NCBI GenBank assembly: GCA_964440935.1
Contig: CAYTTY010000035.1
Span: 1-42,281, forward strand
DNA: 42,281 nucleotides
Source of the DNA: WJJR01 sp964440935
GTDB lineage: Bacteria > Zixibacteria > MSB-5A5 > WJJR01
Direction of reading: 5' to 3'
Shown: positions 8,082-16,060 of the stretch, piece by piece
How the letters are laid out: every line of letters begins with the position of its first letter
Position numbering within the stretch: the first letter of the stretch is position 1
Program-made: the position numbers and the translations under genes
Notes under the pieces: model-generated
The model's input: the letters and a program-made list of their open reading frames with translations, nothing else
Databases searched by the model: none
What the model was told of the DNA's origin: nothing

Positions 8082-10019
8082 TTGAAACGCACCTCAGCCG
8101 TTTTGGGCGTGGCGGGCATCTGCATTCTGACACTTCTGGTGTCGGGGTGTATCAGTACAGCACCCCGCGGACCACAGGGAATGTCGGACGAGAACTACCG
8201 CGGTGATTCCGACAACGGACAGACCGACCAACACACCGACGCTAGCTCTTCATCATACAACGAGTTGACGACCGTCGACCCGAACGCGCCTGCCGAAGAG
8301 GTGAAGCCTGAATCGCTGGCGCGCGAGCTGTTGGCTGAAGCACAAGCGTTGTTTGCTACCGGCGTGTCCTCCAATCAGGACGGTCGTTGGTACGACGCGC
8401 AGGTCGCGTTCGAGCAGGCGACGAGCATCATCGCCGACATCGATGCGTCGACCGGAATCGGCACCGTCGACATCGATCCGTCTGTTAATGAAGCGCTTAA
8501 CACGGAATTAGAGCTGCTGCTTCAGGATATCGCCGGTGAATACCGCAAGACGTTGGCGGCCATCGGGGATTTGGATTCCGACGCTTCTCTGCTGGCATTT
8601 CTACTGCGCTACGAAAGCCTCGAATCAATCAAAGGTGAAGTCGAATACGATTCGACCACACTGGTCGAAACCGACGCCGAGGAATCATCGGGACAAGTCG
8701 AATACAACTTCCCGATTGAGATGAACGAGCAGGTATCCAACTGTGTGGTGTATTTCCAAACGGTTGGACGCGATCCGTTTGAGACGTACCTTCGGCGTTC
8801 CGGCAAGTACCTGCCGATGATGAAGGAGATTGTGGCCTCGTACGGTCTGCCGACCGATATCGCCTACCTCCCCCTCATCGAGTCGGGATTCAATCCGCGC
8901 GCGTATTCGTATGCTCACGCATCGGGGCCGTGGCAATTCATCTCGTCGACCGGCCGCAAGTACGGACTGGATCGCACGATGTGGGTTGATGAACGGCGCG
9001 ACTTCGAAAAGGCCACCCATTCCGCCTGCCGTTATTTGAAAGACCTCTACGAGATGTTCGACTCATGGACACTGGCTTTTGCGGCCTACAACGGTGGTGA
9101 AGGACGTGTCGGCCGTCAGATCAAACGTCAAAACACACGCGACTTCTGGCAGTTGCGTCTGCACAGCCAGACCCGCAATTACGTGCCGTTGTTCATGGCC
9201 GGCCTATTGATCGCGAAAGATCCGGAATCATACGGGTTCCATGTTGAGTATGACCCACCGCTGGAATGGGACTGGGTCGCCACCAACAAGCCGCTGGAAC
9301 TGCAGGATGTTGCCCGAGCCTTCGGCGTCGACAAGCGCGTGATCGCTGATTTGAATCCGGAGTTGCGCCGTGATGTGACGCCGCCGGATATCAAGCCATA
9401 TCGTCTGCGGGTCCCGAAAGGCAAAGGTGACCTGTTCGCCAGCGTGTACCACTCGCTCCCCGAATCGGAGCGCACCAATTTCGTGATGCACACCGTACGC
9501 CGTGGACAGACGTTGAGCGGCATTGCCAGCCGTTATGGTGTCCGGGCATCGGAGGTCGCCGCACACAACAAGCTGCGGTCGAAGCATTTCCTGCGTGTCG
9601 GGCAGCGGCTGGAGATTCCGGTGCCATCGGCGGCGATTGCGAATTACAGCTCACATTCCACCAGCTCGTCGAGCTCGAAATCGTCAAGCAGTTCTTCCAG
9701 TTCCGGATCGAAATACCGTGTCAAACGGGGTGACACACTCTGGGATTTGGCCAAGAAGTTCGGCACCACGACCTCGGCGATCCGTCGCGCCAACAAGATG
9801 GGCGCACACAGCAAACTGATCGCCGGACGCACGATTTCGATACCCGGACGCGGCAGCAGCAACTCAGGAAGTTTCTGGTACACGATTCGTCGCGGCGACA
9901 CGTTGACGCGCATCGCGAAGCGTTACGGTATTGATCTCAATTCACTGAAGGCATCGAACAGCTCGGTCAATCCCGACCGCATTTATGTCGGGCAGCGGAT
10001 TCTGATTCCGTCGCTGTAG
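8082..10019 (+). CDS. mltD: MltD-like membrane-bound lytic murein transglycosylase with three LysM domains
   Basis: This enzyme class cleaves the glycan strand of peptidoglycan. The 645-residue product starts with a lipoprotein signal (LLVSGC, lipidated Cys23), then an acidic, low-complexity linker. An SLT goslet-type catalytic domain spans about residues 220-400, with catalytic Glu267 in PLIESGFNPRAYS, then GPWQFISSTGRKYGL and AAYNGGEGRV. Three LysM peptidoglycan-binding repeats follow at about 466-512, 547-592 and 599-645. A serine-rich linker separates the first from the second. The start is TTG at 8082, supported by GGGAGGGCAGGA just upstream; it gives a complete signal peptide. The gene heads a run with sppA 20 bp downstream. 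Confidence 0.93.
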   Translation: MKRTSAVLGVAGICILTLLVSGCISTAPRGPQGMSDENYRGDSDNGQTDQHTDASSSSYNELTTVDPNAPAEEVKPESLARELLAEAQALFATGVSSNQDGRWYDAQVAFEQATSIIADIDASTGIGTVDIDPSVNEALNTELELLLQDIAGEYRKTLAAIGDLDSDASLLAFLLRYESLESIKGEVEYDSTTLVETDAEESSGQVEYNFPIEMNEQVSNCVVYFQTVGRDPFETYLRRSGKYLPMMKEIVASYGLPTDIAYLPLIESGFNPRAYSYAHASGPWQFISSTGRKYGLDRTMWVDERRDFEKATHSACRYLKDLYEMFDSWTLAFAAYNGGEGRVGRQIKRQNTRDFWQLRLHSQTRNYVPLFMAGLLIAKDPESYGFHVEYDPPLEWDWVATNKPLELQDVARAFGVDKRVIADLNPELRRDVTPPDIKPYRLRVPKGKGDLFASVYHSLPESERTNFVMHTVRRGQTLSGIASRYGVRASEVAAHNKLRSKHFLRVGQRLEIPVPSAAIANYSSHSTSSSSSKSSSSSSSSGSKYRVKRGDTLWDLAKKFGTTTSAIRRANKMGAHSKLIAGRTISIPGRGSSNSGSFWYTIRRGDTLTRIAKRYGIDLNSLKASNSSVNPDRIYVGQRILIPSL

Positions 10020-10039
10020 CATAGGACGCAAGAAAGGTC

Positions 10040-10945
10040 ATGGCAGGACGCAGAGATTGGATTGTTGGCATTGTCATTGGTGGAGCATTCGTTGTCTTCA
10101 CCGTGGCGACACTGCTGCTGGTGTTCACGATGCAGCCGAGCGACGGGATGTCGTTCGGTGGGTTTGGCGACCGTGTTGGTATTGTCGAAGTCACCGGTTC
10201 GATCACCTCATCGGAGACCGCGGTACGTCAACTGCGACGGTTCTCTGAGGATAAATCGATTCCCGCCATTGTTCTGCGGATCAACTCGCCGGGCGGCGGT
10301 GTGGCGGCCAGCCAGGAAATCTACTCCGAAGTTCTGCGCGTTCGTGATAAGGGCAAGGTGGTCGTGGCTTCGATGTCGTCGGTGGCGGCGTCGGGTGGCT
10401 TGTACATTGCTATCGCCTGCGATCATATCGTTGCCAATCCCGGCACGCTGACCGGCTCCATTGGCGTGATTCTGCAATTCCCAACCGCTGAGGAGTTGTT
10501 TGACAAAGTCGGCGTGCAATACGAGACGGTTAAGAGTGGGGAGTTCAAAGACGTCGGAAATATCTCGCGGGATATGCGCGAAGATGAGCACGACATTTTA
10601 CAGGCTGTGATTGACGACACCTATGAGCAGTTCATTGAGGCGGTTGCCGACGGACGCGGGCTGGAGCTGGATTCGGTACGCACTTTCGCGGACGGCCGCA
10701 TTTTCACCGGCCGCCAAGCCCAGGGACTGGGGCTGGTCGACGAATTGGGTGATTTGCAGGTGGCCTTGAATTCGGCGGCCGAGATGGTCGATTTGGACAC
10801 GCCGCCGGAGACCGTACGGGCAGTGGAGCGTCGGCGCCCGAGCATTCTGGACTTTGTCGGCCGCACCCTGATCGACCTGGTCATTGATTACATGGAGGAG
10901 AAGCGCACCGCAGCGCCGGAACTGGAGTATCGGTTCCCCTATTGA
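10040..10945 (+). CDS. sppA: Signal peptide peptidase SppA, single-domain type
   Basis: SppA degrades leftover signal peptides in the membrane. The 301-residue protein has one N-terminal transmembrane helix (about residues 8-31) and a single ClpP-like protease domain, as in the short Bacillus-type SppA rather than the double-domain E. coli form. The nucleophile is Ser118 in SSVAASGGLYIA. The general base is Lys170 in KSGEFKDVG; the 52-residue spacing equals that of Ser147/Lys199 in B. subtilis SppA as I recall it. NSPGGGVAA is the oxyanion region. The ATG at 10040 follows an AAGAAAGG ribosome site, 20 bp after the mltD-like stop, so the two are probably one operon. Confidence 0.95.
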   Translation: MAGRRDWIVGIVIGGAFVVFTVATLLLVFTMQPSDGMSFGGFGDRVGIVEVTGSITSSETAVRQLRRFSEDKSIPAIVLRINSPGGGVAASQEIYSEVLRVRDKGKVVVASMSSVAASGGLYIAIACDHIVANPGTLTGSIGVILQFPTAEELFDKVGVQYETVKSGEFKDVGNISRDMREDEHDILQAVIDDTYEQFIEAVADGRGLELDSVRTFADGRIFTGRQAQGLGLVDELGDLQVALNSAAEMVDLDTPPETVRAVERRRPSILDFVGRTLIDLVIDYMEEKRTAAPELEYRFPY

Positions 10946-11031
10946 GGCGAACAGTCGTCTGACGACGTGGACATAGATTGCTCTCACATGAAGCTAACAA
11001 CTGCTCATAGCGCTGCAAGAAGGAGGTCAGG

Positions 11032-11322
11032 ATGACCAAGGCTGATCTGGTTGAGATGTGCGCCGAAAAGACCGGCCTGACACGCACTGACGTGGCGGTC
11101 ACAGTGGACGCGTTTCTCGACGCGGTGAAGTCGAGTCTGGAACAGGGCAAAAACATCGAGATTCGCGGATTTGGCACGTTCAAAGTCAAGCTCCGTAAGG
11201 CTCGCAAGGCCCGCAATCCCCGGACAGGTGAGGAAGTGCCGGTCCCCGATCGCAAGGTGCCGGTCTTCAAACCGTCAAATGAGTTCAAGAATTTGATTGT
11301 CAAGCAGCCGGTCGCTCCATAA
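11032..11322 (+). CDS. HU/IHF-family DNA-binding protein
   Basis: A 96-residue nucleoid protein of the DNABII family. It starts MTKADLVEMCAEKTGL. The central signature GFGTFKVKLRKARKARNP is followed by RTGEEVPVPDRKVPVFKPS, which is the beta-arm that lies in the DNA minor groove. These proteins bend DNA as dimers. The start ATG is preceded by a near-perfect AAGGAGG at ideal spacing, implying strong expression. HU and IHF subunits cannot be separated with confidence from the sequence alone. A COX24-type mini gene follows after 44 bp and may share the transcript. Confidence 0.95.
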   Translation: MTKADLVEMCAEKTGLTRTDVAVTVDAFLDAVKSSLEQGKNIEIRGFGTFKVKLRKARKARNPRTGEEVPVPDRKVPVFKPSNEFKNLIVKQPVAP

Positions 11323-11366
11323 TTTCCGGGGTTTGTTGCGGTATTGAAAACCGGATTGGAGACCGA

Positions 11367-11462
11367 ATGCCCTCTGGGAAGAAGCGGAAACGTCAGAAGA
11401 TCAAGACGCACAAGCGCAAGAAGCGTCTGCGGAAAGACCGTCATAAGAAGAAAACATCGTAA
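11367..11462 (+). CDS. 31-residue COX24/mS38 (AURKAIP1-like) basic protein
   Basis: The frame encodes 31 residues: it starts MPSGKKRKRQKIKTH, continues KRKKRLRKDRHKKK, and stops at TAA. More than half the residues are Lys or Arg. The wording matches small bacterial proteins of the AURKAIP1/COX24 C-terminal family (formerly DUF1713), homologous to the mitochondrial small-subunit protein mS38. A ribosome-associated role is therefore expected by homology. Too short for normal gene callers, it sits 44 bp after the HU-type gene and is followed by a terminator-like hairpin. The strict family wording makes coincidence unlikely, although the upstream Shine-Dalgarno (GGATTGGAGACCG) is only moderate. 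Confidence 0.85.
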   Translation: MPSGKKRKRQKIKTHKRKKRLRKDRHKKKTS

Positions 11463-11505
11463 GGGCGTCTGCGGTCTGACCGCCTGACAGCGCGAACGAA
11501 TACAG

Positions 11506-11540
11506 CGCCTCGCCGTTCCACCGGCGGGGCGTGGCATTTT
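11506..11540 (+). terminator. Possible terminator after the HU/COX24 genes
   Basis: CGCCTCGCCG (11506-11515) pairs with CGGCGGGGCG (11522-11531) with one G-T wobble around a six-base loop. TGGCATTTT follows. The T-tract is short and offset, so termination may be partial and the downstream membrane-protein gene could still be reached. Confidence 0.5.
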
Positions 11541-11578
11541 GACTATCACTGCCACACGGTCCACTGCCCTGAGAGACA

Positions 11579-12580
11579 ATGGGCGCATCCGCCAACAAGC
11601 GACATCGTCCGACACCGGCCCCGTCGTCATCGACCACGGCGCTGACTGAGACGGGTCTGTTTGTGCTGGTGGCACTGATGGCGGGATACTTTGTCTTTCT
11701 GCGCTACGAGCTCAATACCGAGTTCCCGCTGGCCACACTGACCAACCTTGCCGATGGGACCGCATACAAGCCATTTCAGTTTCGGATGCTGGTGCCGTGG
11801 CTCGCGAGCGGGCTGGCGGCGGCCGGGACGGTCGATCTGCTGCGGGCGTATCAGATTATCGATGCGCTCTCGGTCATTGGGCTGTTCTATGCCTTTCGGT
11901 ATCTGCTGGCAGATTACCTGACGGGCGCGACTCTGACCCTGGGGTCGTTCTTGGTCTTCTATGCCCTGCCCTGGAACTACCTGCTTGCTCGTGATCTGCC
12001 GTTGATTCTCCCCTACGATCTGGCTGCGGTAGCCTTCTTCACGCTCGGGCTGGCCCTGCTAAAACGGCACAGGTGGACTTGGTTTTACCCGGTCTTCGTG
12101 GTCGCCTGTCTAAACCGCGAGACGATGGTCTTCCTCGTCGTTGTCCTGCTCGCGGTGGAGTATGGACGGATACCCAACCGGTCGCTGGGGATTCATGCAG
12201 CGGCGATGGTGGGAATCTGGTTGGTGATTAAATTCGTGATGGGAGCGCTGTATACGGGCAATCCCGGTAATGCGCTCGAATTGTATCATGTCAATTCCAA
12301 TGTTCTGCATATTACCACCAATATCGACCGTTTGCTGATTCCACGTCATCTGCTGGTAGTTCTCAGCAATTTCGGATTTGCGTGGCTGATTGTGCTCGTC
12401 GGCTACAACCGTATCCACGACCGTTTTGCTCGCCGTTCGCTCTGGATGGCCCCGCTGTTTGTCCTGATGATCCTCATCGTCGGCAATATCAATGAGATTC
12501 GCGTCTTTGGTGAGTTGTTGCCGGTGGTGATGCTGGGGGTGGTGGGCGTCCTGAAGGGCCAACGAACTGCCGAGACGTAG
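11579..12580 (+). CDS. Polytopic membrane protein of unknown function
   Basis: The 333-residue product has roughly eight to ten hydrophobic helices after a short basic, proline/serine-rich N-terminus. Helices are clear at about residues 25-42, 90-112, 117-132, 142-160, 165-190, 205-222, 260-282 and 290-325. Short polar motifs between helices include FQFRMLVPWL, ARDLPLILPYD and NRETM. The repeated pattern of charged residues at helix ends is reminiscent of GT-C type glycosyltransferases or related uncharacterised membrane proteins, but no diagnostic motif proves this. The ATG at 11579 has no clear ribosome site; a later start would still leave the first helix. It follows the terminator-like hairpin on the same strand. 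Confidence 0.75.
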   Translation: MGASANKRHRPTPAPSSSTTALTETGLFVLVALMAGYFVFLRYELNTEFPLATLTNLADGTAYKPFQFRMLVPWLASGLAAAGTVDLLRAYQIIDALSVIGLFYAFRYLLADYLTGATLTLGSFLVFYALPWNYLLARDLPLILPYDLAAVAFFTLGLALLKRHRWTWFYPVFVVACLNRETMVFLVVVLLAVEYGRIPNRSLGIHAAAMVGIWLVIKFVMGALYTGNPGNALELYHVNSNVLHITTNIDRLLIPRHLLVVLSNFGFAWLIVLVGYNRIHDRFARRSLWMAPLFVLMILIVGNINEIRVFGELLPVVMLGVVGVLKGQRTAET

Positions 12581-12682
12581 GGCGGATGCGCAGTAGTTCA
12601 GATTCTACCAACGATGATCTCAAAGCCGCCCCCCTTCCAGTTGCCACGTCATTATCGACCGGGCATTCACCACCCCACTGTT

Positions 12683-12857
12683 CTAGCGATTGTCAGAACC
12701 ATCTTCCGATTGAGCAAGCGATGTAGTACGGGCGCCTCGTTTACACTGAGTAAACCGAAGTGCCCGTGCCGCCTGACCAGATTCGACTTCGCTCACTACG
12801 AGCGAGACGGCCATGCTACGGTCCCGAACACCGGAACGGAATTCTGAGAATTGCTAT
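12683..12857 (-). mobile_element. MITE copy A (inverted relative to the copy at 17942)
   Basis: The element runs from CTAG at 12683 to CTATA at 12857, about 175 bp. Its terminal inverted repeats are about 27 bp and imperfect; both contain a CTCAGAA/GTCAGAA block just inside the CTAG/TATAG end. Reverse-complemented, it aligns along nearly its whole length with 17942-18119, sharing GGGCACTTCGG, then ACTCAGTGTAAACGAGGC and CTACATCGC. No coding capacity is present. TA at both edges suits a Tc1/mariner-IS630-type origin, which is inference. Confidence 0.75.
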
Positions 12858-12864
12858 AACTTGT

Positions 12865-12952
12865 TGTCATTCGCGCGAAAGCGTGAATCCAAGTTTAGAC
12901 TCTGAGTGGTGGCCAAAAGCAAAATGGATCCCCTCTTTCGCGGGGATGACAG
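12865..12952. repeat. Miniature repeat with 27-bp TGTCATT...ATCCA ends
   Basis: The left end TGTCATTCGCGCGAAAGCG and the right end, read inverted as TGTCATCCCCGCGAAAGAG, form imperfect 27-bp terminal inverted repeats ending in ATCCA. The whole is 88 bp and lies 7 bp from MITE A. Related units occur at 13049-13083, 28089-28140, 30854-30969 and 37611-37638. This resembles a widespread GTCATTCCCGCGAAAGCGGG intergenic family. Confidence 0.65.
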
Positions 12953-12979
12953 CGGGGAGGCCTAGCGACAGAACGGATC

Positions 12980-13017
12980 GCCATCCCAAACGGAAAATGC
13001 TTATCACAATCGCTCTA
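12980..13017 (+). repeat. Right-end remnant of the MITE-B family
   Basis: AAACGGAAAATGC followed by TTATCACAATCGCTCTA matches the right end of the element at 17942-18119 and the remnant at 1-54. No left end belonging to it was found. From 13018 to 13171 only a TGTCATCCCCG hairpin (13049-13083) and a small CGCCGA/TCGGCG inverted repeat are visible; the 12581-12682 stretch shows nothing. Confidence 0.55.
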
Positions 13018-13171
13018 TTCAAGGCGCATAGCCCACCCCTGGAACAGAATGTCATCCCCGTCCGCTGCGGCGGAGGGATCCAGTGCCTTTGTCGTATGCA
13101 CAAGCAATTGAGAATCAGGATCATCGTCACCCGCCGACCCAGAACTCGGCGGTCTGTGTGGATCAAGCATA

Positions 13172-13199
13172 TTGACTTCAATCAACGCTGACGTATATT
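13172..13199 (+). promoter_or_regulatory. Predicted promoter of the lipoprotein/AsnB operon
   Basis: TTGACT (13172-13177) and TATATT (13194-13199) are 16 bases apart. The start codon of the first lipoprotein gene lies 49 bases beyond the -10 box. The promoter lies inside the MITE-bracketed segment, so the segment carries its own expression signal. Confidence 0.5.
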
Positions 13200-13247
13200 A
13201 CCACTGTTGTAATCAGCCGTGGCCAACACTCCTGCTGGGGAGTTATC

Positions 13248-13961
13248 GTGACACAATTACGTTTGCCGGGTGCGTGTGGCGTAGCCGCCTTGGTGATGGT
13301 GCTGTCGTGCAGTGGGCCAAATGAGCCGGAACCAGCGGGTCCGGCGGCCATCATCTCACTGGATACCGTATCAACGCTGCCGGGAACAGTCGTCGACGTT
13401 TCGCTGCAGATCGAATACACCGGTGACCACGGTGGGCGTTTGGATTCTCTTGGCGGTTTTCAATTCAACATCGCCTACGATGACAGAGCGCTGAGCTTTC
13501 TCGGCGGAATTGAGCCCGGACCATCCATATCCGAATGGGAGTATTTCACCTATCGGTATGTCGCCGGTTCTGATAAATTTATTTACCAACCCGCGCGCCT
13601 CTGGGTTAAGGCCATCCGTAACATGGACAATGGCCAACCGGTGGTTCCCCCTCAGACATATCCCGAGGGCACTTTAGCAACGGTATCCTTTCAGGCGACC
13701 GCCGATTGGGATTATATCGATTCAACAATCACACTGTTTTTTCAAACAGACGCATGTGGCGACAACATTCTCCAACCGCATGATGCGCTCAATCACTACT
13801 ACATTGCAACGTCGTCATTCGCAGGCGACATGACCGCTATGACCGACACCATGAGCTGTGCCCGACGCTTTTCCGTTGAACCTTTACTGGGATTTCGCGG
13901 TGGCTCGGTGACCATCGTTGAGCCGACTCCCGGCGACACACTGAATCTGGATGGACCATAG
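13248..13961 (+). CDS. Secreted lipoprotein with cohesin-like module, paralogue 1
   Basis: This 237-residue protein has a lipobox (LVMVLSC, lipidated Cys21) followed by SGPNEPEPAGP. Serine after the cysteine suggests outer-membrane sorting. The mature part looks like a cohesin-type beta sandwich: VDVSLQIEY, then LDSLGGFQFNIAYDDRALSF, typical of strands early in cohesin domains. Further blocks shared with the next two genes are SEWEYFTYR, AIRNMDNG, CGDNIL and HYYIA. Two cysteines (in CGDN and MSCARR) could form a disulfide. The start is GTG at 13248 with GGGGAG just upstream. Function is unknown; surface adhesion or complex assembly is inference from the fold. Confidence 0.75.
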   Translation: MTQLRLPGACGVAALVMVLSCSGPNEPEPAGPAAIISLDTVSTLPGTVVDVSLQIEYTGDHGGRLDSLGGFQFNIAYDDRALSFLGGIEPGPSISEWEYFTYRYVAGSDKFIYQPARLWVKAIRNMDNGQPVVPPQTYPEGTLATVSFQATADWDYIDSTITLFFQTDACGDNILQPHDALNHYYIATSSFAGDMTAMTDTMSCARRFSVEPLLGFRGGSVTIVEPTPGDTLNLDGP

Positions 13962-13990
13962 TGCTCTACAGATTTGCAGGATGTGACACC

Positions 13991-14722
13991 ATGGCGAAGC
14001 GTTTCCTTCAATTGGCGATCCCGGTACTGCTGCTGAGTGTGTTGAGCATGACCTCGTGTAGTGGGCCGACGACACCCGAACCTGGCGATCCGCGTCCCGC
14101 AGCCATCATTTCAATCGACTCTGTCTCCACGCTTCAGGGCCGTACTGTCAAGACCACGGTACGGCTGACCATTCCCGATGCCGGTGATGATCGCCTCGAT
14201 TCATTGGGTGGGTTCAATTTTCGGATTGCCTACGATTCAACAGCCTTGGTCCTGCAAAATGTCCGTGGTCGGCTCACAGCCGTGTCGAATTGGGAGTACT
14301 TCGCCTGGAGAACGCCACGGTTCGATGCGTTGGAGGGAAGTCCCCGGCGAGGGACTGTCCGCTTAATGGGAATGCGTGACATGACTGACGGTATTCCAGC
14401 CGATCCCGTACAGGCGTTCCCAAACGGAGCAGTGGCAGAGATCGAGTTCTACACCGTCGCCGAACCGCGCCTCACCGACAGCACCTTCTCGTTGGCATTT
14501 GCCACGGAGAGCTGCGGCGACAATGTGCTATTTCCCGAGCGCAACCCACAGCACTACTACATCGCCGATCCTGAAATTGATCCTGAATCTGCGGCGCTTA
14601 CCGACACGGCTGATTGCGAGCGCCGCATGACCATTGCGCCGGTGCTTGAGTTTGTCCTCGGTTCGGTGCACTTCCTTACACCGCCGGATGACAGAGATAC
14701 AACGGTGATTGACTGGCCGTAG
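13991..14722 (+). CDS. Secreted lipoprotein with cohesin-like module, paralogue 2
   Basis: A 243-residue paralogue of the preceding protein. Its lipobox gives lipidated Cys23 (VLSMTSC) followed by SGPTTPEPG. The cohesin-like core is better conserved: ISIDSVSTLQG, LDSLGGFNFRIAYDSTALVL, SNWEYFAWR, MRDMTDGIP, ESCGDNVLFP and HYYIADP. It ends DWP, close to the DGP end of paralogue 1. I start at ATG 13991 rather than an upstream alternative because it places the signal peptide at the N-terminus. It begins 29 bp after paralogue 1 and 20 bp before paralogue 3. This points to tandem duplication followed by divergence. Confidence 0.75.
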   Translation: MAKRFLQLAIPVLLLSVLSMTSCSGPTTPEPGDPRPAAIISIDSVSTLQGRTVKTTVRLTIPDAGDDRLDSLGGFNFRIAYDSTALVLQNVRGRLTAVSNWEYFAWRTPRFDALEGSPRRGTVRLMGMRDMTDGIPADPVQAFPNGAVAEIEFYTVAEPRLTDSTFSLAFATESCGDNVLFPERNPQHYYIADPEIDPESAALTDTADCERRMTIAPVLEFVLGSVHFLTPPDDRDTTVIDWP

Positions 14723-14742
14723 ACGGATGAGGTGATAGACCT

Positions 14743-16008
14743 GTGGGTAAACAGTTTCAATTGATAGTCATCATCATGATCGTCTTTGCGGTCACGACGT
14801 GCAGTGGTCCCAGTGAACCCACTCCACCGGAGCGACCTGCGCCCATTTCCTTCTGGATCGATACGGTATCCACATTGGGGGGACGCAGTGCATCGGTTAC
14901 AGTCAACATGACCTACTCACCCGACCCGGCCGATGCATTACCACCGATGAATGGTCTCGACATCCTCATCCAGTACGAAAACCGCGGCCTTGTCGCCTAT
15001 GGCGTTGAGCGAGGCGATGCGCTGGACGGTTGGGAATACTATACGTACCGCTTTGGCACTGACTCAGCAGACTCCCTGTTCTCTCAGGTTCGGATCGTCG
15101 GCATACGCGATATGAACAACGACTCTCATCCCGGTCCCGCAACCGAATTCCCATCAGGGTGTCTGGCGACCATGTCGCTTGACGTCGCTCAATCACGCAA
15201 TCTCTTCAACACGGTATCGTCGTTTCGGTTTCTTCTTCGTGAGTGCGGCGACAATACACTCACCGCCGGGGACGATTCGACGATTCTTCACTTCCCGAAT
15301 ATGGAATCGAATGGGATTGTGGTCGATCCCAGCTATTCGATCGATTCTTGTCCACCGTGGATACAACAGGCTATATCTCACGCGCCGGTTGAATTCGTCG
15401 CCGGAGCACTGACAATTGAAGCACCACCGGGCGGGGATTGGTGTGATCTTGATGGGGATGGGTATTACGGCGTTACCGACAGGTGTTACTTCCCACGCTA
15501 CCTTCTCGCGGAATGGCAGCCACCGGACTTGCTGAAGGATGCTGTTGATTGCAATGGCGACGGCATCGTCTGGACTGTCGCCGACTATGAATTTCAAGCC
15601 GAATTGAACCATGACGATGTCCCGATTGAGGATCTGTATGATCTGCCTGCCCCCTACACGACAACGCTTGAGATATCGGCAACCACCAGCGACTCGGTGT
15701 GGTTCTATTCCTTCCATTCCGACGCCGATGTCGGCGCAGTCGTGCTGTCGATTCCGGTTCAGGAAGGCAATCATCCCGTTCCCAGTTGGGTCGGAGATAT
15801 TCCGGTTCGCCTTCAGTCATCGACCGTATCCGACACCCATCGTGTTCTATTGACGCATTTTGGTTCGGAGGACCCCGGAGGAACGCACTGGGAACATTCA
15901 CTGAGGATTGCTGATCTGAGGGTCAAGGAAAGCGCACATGTGTCCGCGGAGGCTTCGAGCTATCCGGGTGCAGTGATGATGGTTTCAATCAGGTCTTTGG
16001 ACGATTGA
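14743..16008 (+). CDS. Lipoprotein with cohesin-like and dockerin-like modules, paralogue 3
   Basis: The 421-residue protein repeats the layout of its two neighbours (lipidated Cys20, SGPSEPTPP, then IDTVSTLGG, GWEYYTYR, GIRDMNND, ECGDNTL) in residues 1-225. Two calcium-loop repeats follow, DLDGDGYYGVTD near residue 233 and DCNGDGIVWTVAD near 268, spaced as in a type I dockerin. A third beta-rich region of about 110 residues closes the protein. Dockerins bind cohesins in cellulosomes and other surface complexes, so this protein could in principle bind its neighbours or itself; this is inference. GTG at 14743 follows GAGGTGATAG. The AsnB-like gene begins 52 bp downstream. Confidence 0.75.
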   Translation: MGKQFQLIVIIMIVFAVTTCSGPSEPTPPERPAPISFWIDTVSTLGGRSASVTVNMTYSPDPADALPPMNGLDILIQYENRGLVAYGVERGDALDGWEYYTYRFGTDSADSLFSQVRIVGIRDMNNDSHPGPATEFPSGCLATMSLDVAQSRNLFNTVSSFRFLLRECGDNTLTAGDDSTILHFPNMESNGIVVDPSYSIDSCPPWIQQAISHAPVEFVAGALTIEAPPGGDWCDLDGDGYYGVTDRCYFPRYLLAEWQPPDLLKDAVDCNGDGIVWTVADYEFQAELNHDDVPIEDLYDLPAPYTTTLEISATTSDSVWFYSFHSDADVGAVVLSIPVQEGNHPVPSWVGDIPVRLQSSTVSDTHRVLLTHFGSEDPGGTHWEHSLRIADLRVKESAHVSAEASSYPGAVMMVSIRSLDD

Positions 16009-16060
16009 TAATTGATCCCCGCGCTGCTGACCAGTGATTTCCGATTGAACGGTGGGAACC

